The position numbers and the translations under genes are program-made. Below, piece after piece: positions 49,787 to 60,700 of a stretch of 64,000 nt of DNA. This DNA comes from Ephydatia muelleri (lineage: Eukaryota > Porifera > Demospongiae > Spongillida > Spongillidae), in NCBI GenBank assembly GCA_013339895.1, contig JABACO010000005.1:6480205-6544204 (forward strand), read 5' to 3'. Below the pieces are notes generated by a model. The model searched no databases. It had not been told where the DNA came from and worked only from the letters and a program-made list of their open reading frames with translations. Numbering within the stretch: position 1 is the stretch's first letter; each line of letters opens with the position of its first letter.

Positions 49787-50332
49787 TCAGGTTGCAATTT
49801 TCTGTCTTTTTTTCCCGCCGCTCGGCGGTATAGATTGGTAACTGTGGATTTCACAGAGCTTTCCGTCCACGCGATATGCCATGGCAATGCTAGTGGCGGG
49901 GGGCCTTGGTCGAGGGCTCTGCTTCTGAAAAGTGTGCGCCGGCTGAGGCGTGTTAGTCGGCTGAGGTGTGTACGCCGGCTGAGTCGTACACACCGGCTGA
50001 GTCGTACACGTCGGCTTAGGCGTGTTCGCCGGCTGAGGCGTGTTCGCCGGCTGAGGCGTGTTCGCCGGCTGAGGCGTGTTCGCCGGCTGAGGCGTGTTCG
50101 CCGGCTGAGGCGTGTTCGCCGGCTGAGGCGTGTTCGCCGGCTGAGGCGTGTTCGCCGGCTGAGGCGTGTTCGCCGGCTGAGGCGTGTTCGCCGGCTGAGG
50201 CGTGTTCGCCGGCTGAGGCGTGTACTCCGGATTAGGCGTGTACGCCGGCTGAGGCGTGCACAGCAGAGGCGTGTACCGCTGAGGCGTATACCGATTGTGA
50301 GGACGGCTATCGTCCGATAGACAGGCTCCCAT
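49787..50332 (-). CDS. Pro/Thr hexapeptide-repeat protein, unknown function
   Basis: An open minus-strand frame of 181 codons begins MGACLSDDSRP, contains about 14-15 repeats of the type PANTPQ, then variant repeats (PTCTTQ, PAYTPQ) and a non-repetitive tail (MAYRVDGKLCEIHSYQSIPP). The start MG-x-C resembles an N-myristoylation plus palmitoylation signal, which would anchor the product to membranes; this is inference. The repeat is an 18-bp minisatellite and all frames stay open through it, so openness alone proves little. The tail, however, is conserved in the same frame in a second copy at 53045-53165 with one residue change in the shared part, which favours coding. The family is not recognised. 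Confidence 0.4.
   Translation of the reverse strand: MGACLSDDSRPHNRYTPQRYTPLLCTPQPAYTPNPEYTPQPANTPQPANTPQPANTPQPANTPQPANTPQPANTPQPANTPQPANTPQPANTPQPANTPQPANTPKPTCTTQPVCTTQPAYTPQPTNTPQPAHTFQKQSPRPRPPATSIAMAYRVDGKLCEIHSYQSIPPSGGKKRQKIAT
49940..50275. repeat. 18-bp minisatellite GCCGGCTGAGGCGTGTTC
   Basis: Near-perfect 18-bp units; the central dozen are identical. The flanking units carry substitutions, a pattern of recent internal expansion. It codes for the hexapeptide repeat on the minus strand. Confidence 0.95.
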
Positions 50333-50339
50333 TTCATAT

Positions 50340-51868
50340 GATCTAATTTACATGTTCATATTTTCACTCCACCAGAACAATCACGTGCGCCGCCAATTGC
50401 GCTAACCCTGGTGTTTGAAGGCAATAGTGGTGTAAAAAGCAAGGAAACAAGCGTCTAACAATGAGTAATAGTCCTATATTTAGCACATTTGTCACTAAAT
50501 AAATCGGATTATCTAGCAATTCATTACAGAACTGAAATTATTTCTGTACCATGTAAAATTTGAGCATTCTATCAAGCGTTACTTTCTCCTTTGGTTGTCG
50601 GGCTACTTTCTCATTGAGAATGTTTTTAGTTACTTGTTTCATGGATTTTTGTTCATGCGATTGTCACGCAAAAGGACATTTATAATAGTGCCGTGAAAAA
50701 GTCTCGTACCCAGACCTTACACAAGCAAACACCACAAGCATTGCTGTTTACAGTCTCAGTATAATAGGAGACACCGTCCCGTCCTCCGTCACCATGGCCA
50801 CATTCTTTTTCACACCCTCGTCATCTCATAAGTGATACCTTACCCCAGCTACAATGTCACTATATACCTGCTATCTTAATTGCATTAACTTCATATAGAA
50901 ATTCACCTGCTACCTTTCTATGCATGCTCAGTGCCTTATTATAGCAATGCAACTGCACTATTGACTAACATCAATAACAACTGCAAATGCAGATCTAGTA
51001 CAGCCAACCTTTTGTGTAAACGACTGATGGGTCGTGCAAAAGACATCACCTAGCAATGTGCCTTTTCGAGGCCACCATTTTAATATACTCCCTTATAGTA
51101 AGATATCCTTTGGCTCATACAGAGAGTAGTTGCAGTGGGAAATGAATGCTATGTACCTGCATACCATATGCCTAACCTTGAAAAGCTAAACACATTTAAC
51201 CTATGCATGGGAGCAAACACCGGATTCACAAGACAACCTTTATGAAAGCAAAGCATCTCATATGTAACCACTGGGGCAAGCCCATGCATGCTGTTGACTA
51301 TAGTGCATGAAGCCATTCAGTACATTGAGCCACATGGCAAAGACATGCAAATACAGCACTCGTCTCTGTCCTACAGCTACCAGGCAGTGCATTGACACTA
51401 TAATTCGTTATGATATGTAGGCCTAGATACTATATGTATACATCAACGCACAGAGTACTTTCGGTACAAGCACCGGCAGACATCTGACAGATACACAATA
51501 AAGCATGCCAAGCGATCACCTTAGACGGGCTTAGTGCATCATTGATCATCGTCATACATCGCGTAGTAAGAGCATTCATGTAATATCAATGGTAACAGTA
51601 CTGTATAGGTAGCTATACATGTACGTGTAATGACATACCTTTGCCGCGGTGACTTTATCGGTACATGCATGTAGTACTCTTTCAATGGCATTTCAGTGTA
51701 TGTGTAATTGTGTATCCTCCCCGTATTTTACTCTTTATTCACGAAGCAACAGGTTCAGAACTCTTCCAATGCAATTGCCTTTTACAGTGTAGCAACCCGT
51801 TTCGTTTCTGGCTCTCCTTGATACGCTTCGCGCGTTCAGAGTCTGTTTCTTTTCAGGCTCTGCTCAGA
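50340..51868. other. Intergenic, no gene recognised
   Basis: AT-rich sequence with no domain-bearing frame, splice-linked exon or clear repeat, apart from a GTCTCGTACCCAGACC word near 50700 shared with the inverted repeat at 47020. Confidence 0.5.
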
Positions 51869-52324
51869 GCTGCCGCGATATACCACGATATATCGCGATA
51901 TGTGATATTTTTTGTCATATTGCGATACAAACGTGAACGGGGATAGACGGTTAAAGAGGGAATGTATTACTACAATTCAGCAGGTATATTATCCATTGGA
52001 TGGTACACAGTGTACACATATACATGCAGCGAAAAAATCAGATAACGCAATTAAAACCATTTTGCATTGTGCCTCATTTAGTCAGCCTAGCCGTTCTGCT
52101 CCATCGTTTCTTCTGGAGTATATTGTTTACCGTGGAGAAAACCCTTTCTGAAGATGCAATCGAGGCTGGTATACCTAGATACTGAGTTCTTTGCCAGTTT
52201 GGCTACTTGAGGGAACTATAATTCACTACTCTATTCCCGTATAGCGATATGACAAAAATAATAATAATAATAAAATTAAAAAAATGCGGTATATTAAATA
52301 TCGCGCGATATATCGCGGCAGACA
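51869..52324. mobile_element. MITE-like element with CTGCCGCGATATA termini
   Basis: The left end reads CTGCCGCGATATACCACGATA and the right end is its inverse (TATATCGCGGCAG). The subterminal CGATAT words are also inverted (GTCATATTGCGATAC against GCGATATGACA). There is no coding capacity. The target duplication is unclear. Confidence 0.7.
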
Positions 52325-52856
52325 CGTTGGGTACAACCCAAATCATATTTGGTAGTTACTATAACACAACTACCAATACATAGCTCGAGTGAAAATTTGA
52401 TTACAAAAGCGAAAATGCCGACCAAATATGAAGCTATTGGTGCAATTTTCATTCTTTAACACCCGTTCCATGAGAAACGGGTGTGCATTTGTTTAGAACA
52501 GCCAAATGAAAACTATTCGCTGATACATATATTTCAAAAGCAATTGCACGTTTTGATACTCTAACCACTGGTACGATGTACACAGAAATTTGTTTTACGA
52601 TTGGATACATTACGGCTATGCTGTCTTCGGGCACGCTCAACCGATTCTTTACTTTACGAGTAGTTTATAAGGCTAAAAGTACAGATTTTTTTCTGGGCAG
52701 TTTTCACGCACAATTTTAATCTGAATGTCAGTGTAACTACTACACACTCATGGCAATCAATCAAAATACGACATCAATGTCAAGATAATAGCAGCGAAAA
52801 AGCTTTAAACTTATTCAGTTTGTTTTTGCTGTTGACCTTTTGGGGGTGGATCCGCT
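52325..52856. other. Upstream region of the RAG1-like locus, nothing recognised
   Basis: No domain-bearing frame. It may contain the 5' end or terminal sequence of the element carrying the RAG1-like gene, but terminal repeats were not found. Confidence 0.35.
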
Positions 52857-55800
52857 ATGGCGGAATGTTCACAGCGTTGTTCCCCACAAACTGGCGTATG
52901 TTGCAATTCTGGCATCTGCAGTGCCTGCTGTAAGTGTCCAAAGCTTTTAGGTCGTCCACGGAAGCATAATGGTGAGCACGGTTGTATGCGTGTTCGCCTC
53001 AGCCGGCGAACACGCCTAAACCGGAGTACACGCCTCAGCCGGCGCACACTTTTCAGAAGCAGAGCCCTCGACCAAGGCCCCCCGCCACTAGCATTGCCAT
53101 GGCATATCGTGTGGACGGAAAGCTCTGTGAAATCCACAGTTACCGATCTATACCGCCGAGCGGTAGAAACTGGGTGTATAATTAGACACTTTACGGTATC
53201 ACTCTATAATTCTGAAGTGACGCCTCATTATAGCTACCCAATGTTTCAATGCTTACCATGACTCACCAGAAGCTGCAAATCAGAAAATGAAATCAAACTC
53301 ACGCACTGTACTTGATTTCTTAGCATGCCCACTCTATACGCATAGTCTACATGATACATAAACAATACGCGCAGGCTGTTTTTGTAAGGTCACGCGGCAC
53401 GTATTTTGGAGGGGCCATTACAAAACCATACGACGCTAACTTCAGGAACAAAATTGGAAGGTACGCATACTACGGTAATGATCGGGAGGCATGTGGCAAT
53501 ACGTGTTTACGAACCTGAAGTGGTGATGCATTTTCTTTCACCACGAACAAGCTGAGCGTATTTCATGAATAATCGATACAAGTTGTGGTTTCATTCGTAC
53601 ATGTATATGTACCTGGTACATGATTATAGGTATGGATTACCACATAGAGCAAGTACCCATGTGTTGTAGAGTGTGTGGACAAAGGCTGTGGAAATCCAAA
53701 GCAAAGCAAAAGATTAGCTATGAATGCAATGCATTCACAGCTAGCTTTTGACATCGACGCCTCTGGGGATAATGTCAACACACATCCTGGAAGGTTCTGC
53801 TTGCTCTGTAAGCATTCAGTGGAGAGGACAATCAGTGCCATAATGAAAGGGGTGCATCACAAGTGTACAGTCAGTGTATTTCAGTGGCAGAAACATACAG
53901 ATAGTCAATGCAAGGTACAGTGCAAAATGTACTTTATTTGAACAATAGCATGATATGACATCATGGGGCATAGGTATGCGAGCACTTTAGTGCATGTGCA
54001 AGTGGACACATGAAAAGGCCAAAAGCAGGAACTGTTCGCCAGGCAGGCATATCACCTAACACACTAATAGCTCATCTTCAAAAGATTGCCTCTCCACCAG
54101 CTTTCTTGCATGAGCCTAGTCCACCTTTGGCCAGTGTGAAAGATCTGTCAATCTTAGAGGAGCTGAAGTGTTCAATATGTGCCAACGTTCTTTCACAGCC
54201 ACTAGAATTGATGTGCAGTGCACTGGTATGCACCACATGCCTCACAGAGAGTATAGCAGCATCTGGCGCTGTGAGCTGTCCCTGTTGCTCAAATGATGAT
54301 CCCTTGCTTCCAACATGTCAGACCAGCATCAAATGGGATACTCCTGCTGCTATCAGATGTTAGAAGACATTGTGTTGGTTGCAACAGGGACATTAGAAGT
54401 GGTGATTATGAAGGGCATGAGTGTGTACCATCACTTACATCTGAGGAGGAGAAGCAAGCTGCTGAGCTACTGAAGAGGGCCATCTCTACCAGTCCTGACA
54501 AAGGTGTTGTACAGCTTGCTACAGGAGGAGCAGTAAGGAGATGTTTTGACTGGTACTGAGGTTTCATAATATCTACCCTCACCTTAGCCAATGACATTCA
54601 TGCAGGTCACTAAAGCCAAGCAACAGACCACAGCCGCCTGCAGGCTCAAGAACCATGAAAATGAGATGTTCTGAAATGCAGAGAATACGAAGTATTGTCA
54701 GTGGAGGGGAAGCATCTGCCCTCATCCAAAAAGAAGTTCTCACCCTCAGTGACGAAGAGCGACAATGTTTGTTGGCTACTGCAGGCATCTCATCATCCAT
54801 TGAGATTGGTCCAGCTCAGGTATTGGCAATAAAGGCTGGTCTTGCTATACCTTGGAATAAATTGAGACTTCTAAGACGGTATGATATCATAAATGCATGC
54901 AGCAAAGGTAACTCACTGATTTTTCAGGTGGCTGAAATCATCAGGAATTCATCTGGCTGGTGAGGAAAGGATGCTTCACATCTCCAGCCACATTGTGGGT
55001 GATAACCTCAAAGGAGAGGTTGCCCCCTTTACATTTCCACTTCCTTCCGGTGGAGATGAAATCAAAGGAGCTCCTTTAGTTTACATTCCCCATCTGGTAG
55101 ATAAGGTTATCCACTTCTTAAATGAAAATGAAAGGTAAGGGTGAAATACAAATGCTCTTACTTTTAAAATCATGGTTGCAGGGCTGGCAGGCTTACCTGG
55201 CATGAAGGGTTTATACCAGCCAGTGAGGTGTGGATAAAGATCGGAGGAGACAAGGGAGGTGGAACATTTAAAATGAGTTTCCAAATTGTGAATATTGACA
55301 CACCCAATGCAGTCCACAATACCTGTGTATTTAGCTGTTCTGCTGCTGACGATAGTGTCACCAACTTTCATGTGGCACTTGATCGCTTCAAAGAGCAGAT
55401 AGAACATATGCATGGAATGAAGTGGAGGTAGGAGCTCTAATATCATATTTATATAATGTACAATATACAACTGCTATACATGACAGGCAATACACAGTCA
55501 AGGTGTTCATATGTGGAGACTACGAGTTCTTGTCCAAAATGTATGGATTGTCCGGAGCTAGTGGTATGTAATATATGGATTTTCAAATGTAAGTATAATG
55601 TGATATCAAGACCATACAATTAATAGGATGCTACCCTTGCTTATATTGCAAAATTCGAAGTGATCAGATGCCAACACCTCTATCCGTTCGAGGCCATGCC
55701 ATGGAAAGAAGTTTTTCAATTGCATCTCAGTACCTATTTTTGACATCCCCATTGTACAGGTAAATGATTCCTAAATTGTATTTCACTTACATCACACAAC

Positions 55801-56910
55801 ATAGATTTGCCCACCTGGTCTCCACATAACGTTGGGCATCTTCACTAAGTTGTTCCATATGCTTGAAGGTGTATGCAGTCAGCTGGACTTGGAACTGGCA
55901 AATCATACAACTGATGTCGATTCATCTAGTTTTTCCAAGTACAGCCAGGCACTTCAAAGACTTCCATTGCTCCAAGTAGACCTCGAAAATGCCCAGCATG
56001 CACAGGAAGTGTTGCAGCAGGTTGCAACATACGTGGCCTTAGTAAATGGAGAGAAAAAAACTCTAGCTGTGGATCTGCTAAAACAATCCACTGAAAAAAA
56101 GAAATCAGTGAAGGCACTTGTAAGTCATTATCCAACACAAAAACACACGAAACATTAGTCAACTATCTCTGACTAGAGGAAGCAAAAGTGGCCAAATGCA
56201 TAGCTGCAGTGAAAAGGAGGTATCCTGAAAAAGAAGGGCCTTTTGTGACAATGCATTGCAATCGTTCGGTGTGCAACGCCAGCAGTATTTTAGTGGGGCT
56301 TTTATTGGCAATCATGTCCACAAGGCATTACAGATAATTTATATGCATTTGTAAAAGAATAATTCACATAGCTACACTTTTACAGGCACCTAATATCCAG
56401 ACTATGTGCACATCAATATTACAATTGGTACAAGAAAAACTGCCTCACCTATCTGGAAAAGTAGCAGGACAAGTAACAAATTTCCAAACTACATTCTCCT
56501 TATATAGCAAATGTCATGGTATTTGTGATCAGAACTATATTCACAAGCACATGCGCTGGACCAGGTAGGTTCATATACATGATATCAGGTGGTTCACTGT
56601 GTGCTTTGTTCCAACTAAATAGGCTATTCAAGAGTTCATGACCTTCTACCGTAATACATATCCTGAAGCAACAGTCCCCATTAAAATGCATCTCCTGGAG
56701 GATCATGCTGTACAGTGGGCAAATACCTACCATGTTGGCTTTGGCCTTTTGGGAGAACAGGGGGCTGAATCAATTCATGCCAAGTTTAATAGGCTTGGCT
56801 TGATATTTGCTTCAATCCGCGATAGAGTTGAGAACTTGCTGTGCATAGTTAAAGAACATCTATTAAGCATTGAACCACAACTGGTAGCTGCCATCCCCCC
56901 CTCCAGCTAA
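52857..56910 (+). pseudogene. RAG1-like transposase pseudogene with N-terminal zinc region, RING and catalytic core
   Basis: Exon-like blocks run from ATG 52857 (Cys-rich, ending LLGRPRKHN before a GTGAGC donor at 52972). Next is 53648-53914 with CCRVCGQRLW, then NTHPGRFCLLC and VFQWQKHT; then 54010-54530 with a RING (LKCSICANVL, VCTTCL, CPCC) and the knuckle HCVGCNRDI. A nonamer-binding-like region follows (VLAIKAGLAIPW, ~54820). The core has VWIKIGGDKGGGTFK (55230), GDYEFLSKMYGLSGASG then CLYC (55515-55645), GLHITLG (55816) and GLLGEQGAESIHAKFNRL (56740), ending in TAA at 56908. This order parallels RAG1: zinc region, RING, NBR, first Asp, G-L-x-A-S-G plus C-x2-C, L-H-x-x-x-G, and a Glu-bearing helix. 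Frameshifts near 53750, 54340 and 56260, with an unresolved phase at 55804, mean it is dead. Splices are manual. Related minus-strand copies lie at 23895 and 32501. Confidence 0.75.
52977..53170 (+). repeat. Partial copy of the Pro/Thr-repeat gene inside intron 1 of the RAG1-like locus
   Basis: Inverse of the 3' part of the ORF at 49787-50332: two or three repeats and the QKQSPRPRPP and MAYRVDGKLCEIHSY tail, ending at the IPPSG codons. Beyond that the two copies differ. It interrupts the RAG1-like coding order, so it was inserted there. Confidence 0.75.
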
Positions 56911-57004
56911 GAGAGTAAAGAATATATAGCTATGCAATGCGCTCATTTTCAAGTATTTAATACCAGAAGAAATGTGACATGACATTCTGTTAAAATAAAT
57001 ACAA

Positions 57005-57210
57005 CAATTCCAACCCCCAAAAGACGCTAAAATGGCGGATTTTCTGAAGGTTGAAAACTACTTCAGAAAACGCGTCACCGTTAGCTTGTACCAAAAACAG
57101 ATAGAGCATTCTATTAACCTTACCCTGATAGTTTGGGTTTGTTCTATCTCGGTTCCTGAGCGCCGTTATCGTTGTTTGAACACACGAGGTCGACGATCAC
57201 CATTTGTAAG
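57005..57210 (+). other. Possible first exon, unknown protein
   Basis: AAAATGGCGG at 57029 gives a good start context. The frame MADFLKVENYFRKRVTVSLY continues to RRSPF and then a strong donor GTAAGT at 57206. No downstream exon was identified before SRCR copy D. It might be chance or the start of an unannotated gene. Confidence 0.2.
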
Positions 57211-57393
57211 TTGATTGCTTTCAAAGCACCAGAGCTGACAGTTATCAACTTCAGGCCACGTGATTTATGCTTAACATAAAGGTCAGAGGTGTTTGTCGCT
57301 TCTAGTATGGCTTTTAGGCGTTTTATGAACTTAGTAACATAGCTAGACATCGGTTGTCACGTTCGTTGCTATGGGGCACGTAAACCATTTGTT

Positions 57394-57587
57394 CGGACGT
57401 GACATCACTAATCAACGTAATTCACGAATTGGGTTAAGTATACGTTAATGAGTGATGTCACGTCCGGAGTTCTTTAAAGGAAGGGTCTACGAGACCCTTC
57501 CCTTTAAAGAACTCCGGACGTGACATCACTCATTAACGTATACTTAACCCAATTCGTGAAGTACGTTGATTAGTGATGTCACGTCCG
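57394..57587. repeat. ~194-bp palindrome upstream of SRCR copy D
   Basis: Arms fold around about 57490 (GGGTCTACGAGACCC). The sequence GACGTGACATCACT and its inverse occur four times, twice per arm, so each arm is itself an inverted repeat. It lies about 130-320 bp upstream of the copy D start. Confidence 0.85.
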
Positions 57588-57672
57588 GAGTTCTTCTTAA
57601 AGGGAAGGGTCTAATAGAGCAAACCGCCGTGTGCAATGGGTACAGGTGCAATTCTCAATAGCTGTCTTGACG

Positions 57673-57698
57673 TGACGTCACGTTTCAGTACATATAAG
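57673..57698 (+). promoter_or_regulatory. Candidate promoter of SRCR copy D: TGACGTCA and TATAAG
   Basis: A perfect CRE-type octamer TGACGTCA (57673-57680) lies 12 bp before TATAAG (57693-57698). If the TATA motif is real, transcription would start near 57720-57725, very close to the first proposed ATG, so the start codon of copy D is uncertain. Confidence 0.4.
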
Positions 57699-57719
57699 GG
57701 CGGGTGTAGTTAATGTGCA

Positions 57720-60700
57720 ATGGGGAGAGTATTAACGGTCACGATCGGTTTCCAGTTTATGGTTCGTGTACATGTACTTTTCGTTTTGTATAAATAACCA
57801 GCTCCTCTCCTTATAGTGGTTTTTTCCCAGCCCTGTGCTCCCAATGGACTCACGAGGCTATCAACGGTCGATCATAGTGCGTACGCCGGTATCGTGGAGG
57901 TGTGTCTGAACGGGACGTGGGGTACCGTGTGCGCCGACAGTCCCAACACCCTCTGGAGCGAGAAGAACGCCCAGGTGTTCTGTCAAGGCCTGGGCTTCAG
58001 CGGAGCACTCAATCCCGTGGACCAGAGCACGTAAGATGGGAGAAGGGCTGGGCCGCCTGGGCGCAGGTTGGGGGTACACGTGCAGTCATTAAATCGGTTT
58101 ATGGTATCTATAGGTGTAGTTTCGTGAGATTTTAAAAACGTCAGCTAGCCCGTTAATATCTGCATAGTGCATACCCCAGTACAACGCTCGTCCGTTGAAC
58201 ATTGTTGAATGGTGCCTTTTTATTTAACGTAGGTAACTAACTGCCTTTCGTCAAGTTTACTAAGAGATGCAATGTGTTGTCTTCCTGTAGCATAAAGATA
58301 TGCTATATCCTAAGAACATGCAGCATGCATGTGTGTGCATGTTATTGAATGCCATTCTAAAATATTGCACATGTCAATGCAATGCTGTAAATGTAGAGTT
58401 TCTTCTCCAAGTGAAATAACGATCTTGAGGCTGCATGCATCATGAAAGAATTTGGGCCTAATGAGTTGTGGTCACATGACTTTATAAAGTATGTAAATAA
58501 TAAAGACCATTCATTTCACCCCATACAACTTATCCAATCATTAGTTCTGTTTATTTATGTCCAAATAGATTACCATCAACATATGCTGTAAATCCAGCCA
58601 CACCCATCAACTACAAAGCCGTGAGGTGCAATGGAACAGAGACATCTCTCAGCCAGTGTTTTCACTCTGAGACCACCACTGGGTGTACCCATGCCTCTGA
58701 TGCTGCTGTGGTCTGCAGACAGAGTTGGTTATTGTGTGGATGATGGCTAGCTCCCTCTTATCCCCTTATCCCCCTTCCTCCCATATAAGGTGTGTCTGAT
58801 GGAGATGTACGTTTGGTAGGATCCCCCACCAATGGACAGGGAGCAGTTGAGATATATGACCAGGCATCACTGAAGTGGTATCGAGTGTGTCCTACAGGAT
58901 GGACATCCAGTTATGCCTCTGTAGTGTGTCAACAGCTGGGCTACAAAACTGGTGTGTCAACTACATACAGGTAAATTGCAAACACTGAAATCTGTTAACG
59001 GTTTTTGGCCTTTTGTAAGATGTTTATGCTTTGGAACACCTATCTCTCTCAGGAACGTAGTGTGCATTGCATGTATGACAATTAAGCATACACCAAATCG
59101 TTTACATAGCAGTTCCCCCCCTGCCCCTCCCCCCTCCCCCCCTCCAGCCTGTGGAAATTAGACCCAATAAAATGTATGAAGAACTGAACTGCTTAATGCA
59201 TGGAGTGTCGGTGTGAATGTCTGAGATGGTTCTATGATGGCCAGTACTGCAGATTCTCAATCATTATTGTACCACACAGATACATTATTACAGAAAGAGA
59301 AGGGATTATGTAACATTGAAGTTTACAGCTTCAACCAGAGAATGAACTAGTTGCTGGTTAACCCCTTGCCGAGCCCTGCATCGTAGTACTGTGCCACCCT
59401 ACCCTTTATCAGGAAATATGCTATACATAACCAATAGAATCATTCAAAATAGCACAAATGTTTATATTGCAATGTAAATACAATAATTATGCAGGGTTAT
59501 GTCTCACGTAATGAGTTGCTGATATAACACAATCTGATACAGCTAGCTAGTGATTTATTTTCAGCTGTAAGGTTTAGTGTGCGCGCCCTGCTTGCAACAA
59601 TAAGAGATCAAGAATTGTTTCATTGGAGCCTTCTGCTGCCCCAAAGATATGTCATTCATACCGCCAAGGTGCAGGGTTCAAGGGGGCGCCATGCATCAAC
59701 AAAGACCAGTGTGATAGAAAAAGCTGTACTGATACAGCAAGTTGCCAGCTGAAAATGTGCATCATACTCCTGGATAGAGAACTACCACTGGTTGCTTTTT
59801 AGATAACGAAAAATGTATTGTTCTATTTGCACTGCACAAAAAGCAGCCAGACAGTTTCCAAACAACTAGCAAGCCCAACAACATCTTAGACACGTTTTTG
59901 TTTATCACCACCCACTGTTGCGCCGCCCTCTGACATTACCCTGCGTGCACACAGAAATGTTTAGGTATTGCAAAGAAAAGAATTGCTCACACCATGCAAG
60001 CATTTATAGACAATGAAACCACAATGAGTCAACACCTGCAACCACAATATGAATGTAGTTGCTGGTTACCTTCTTGCCTACCCCTGCAAGATCACTTTTT
60101 TGTGTTATTCGTAAAATCGGATCGTTGCAGTGAAGGAGGACAACACGTTTGTGTTTCTTTTTTCATGCACAGCGATTCTTACGCACTGAGAATCAGACTA
60201 TCTGTCACCGGGAGTTGTAAGGCTCTGAATTTTAATTAGTCATATATTTCAACGCTAGCGTTATGTTCTTTTGCTCGTACTGGGATATTTTATACTGCAA
60301 GTCCATTTTCCCGGCAATGATTCCAAATGTTGACTGAAATTGAAATATAATGAATTGCTATAATGCATTTCTATTTCGAGGGGATACATTTTCAACGATA
60401 TATAACGCACTCTGATGTCCTCCCAGTCTCAATACCGGCATGCTTCAGAAGGTGTCTGCCAACTGTACATCACCGAAATGCTATGTATACTTCGCTTATA
60501 CCACTTGCTCTAGCCCAGCAAATAGTTATGCTGGGGTCATCTGCACCAGTGCCAGCTGTGAGTCCATTTCCTAGGAGTGTGAATGGATTCCATCATTGTA
60601 GCCTTGTCTTGTAGCTTCTTCTGGAGCTGTGCGTCTCTCTGGAGGCAGCAGACCCAGTGTTGGGAGGGTGGAGGTACTGTACAATGGAGTGTGGGGAACT

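Noticed and set aside
49835..50337. Arg-rich ORFs (RRTRLS and RRLRRV repeats) over the 18-bp minisatellite
   Set aside because: Alternative frames of the same repeat. Only the Pro/Thr frame has a conserved non-repeat tail in a second locus.
52811..53137. ORF antisense to exon 1 of the RAG1-like locus
   Set aside because: It is the reverse of the Pro/Thr-repeat fragment in an alternative frame.
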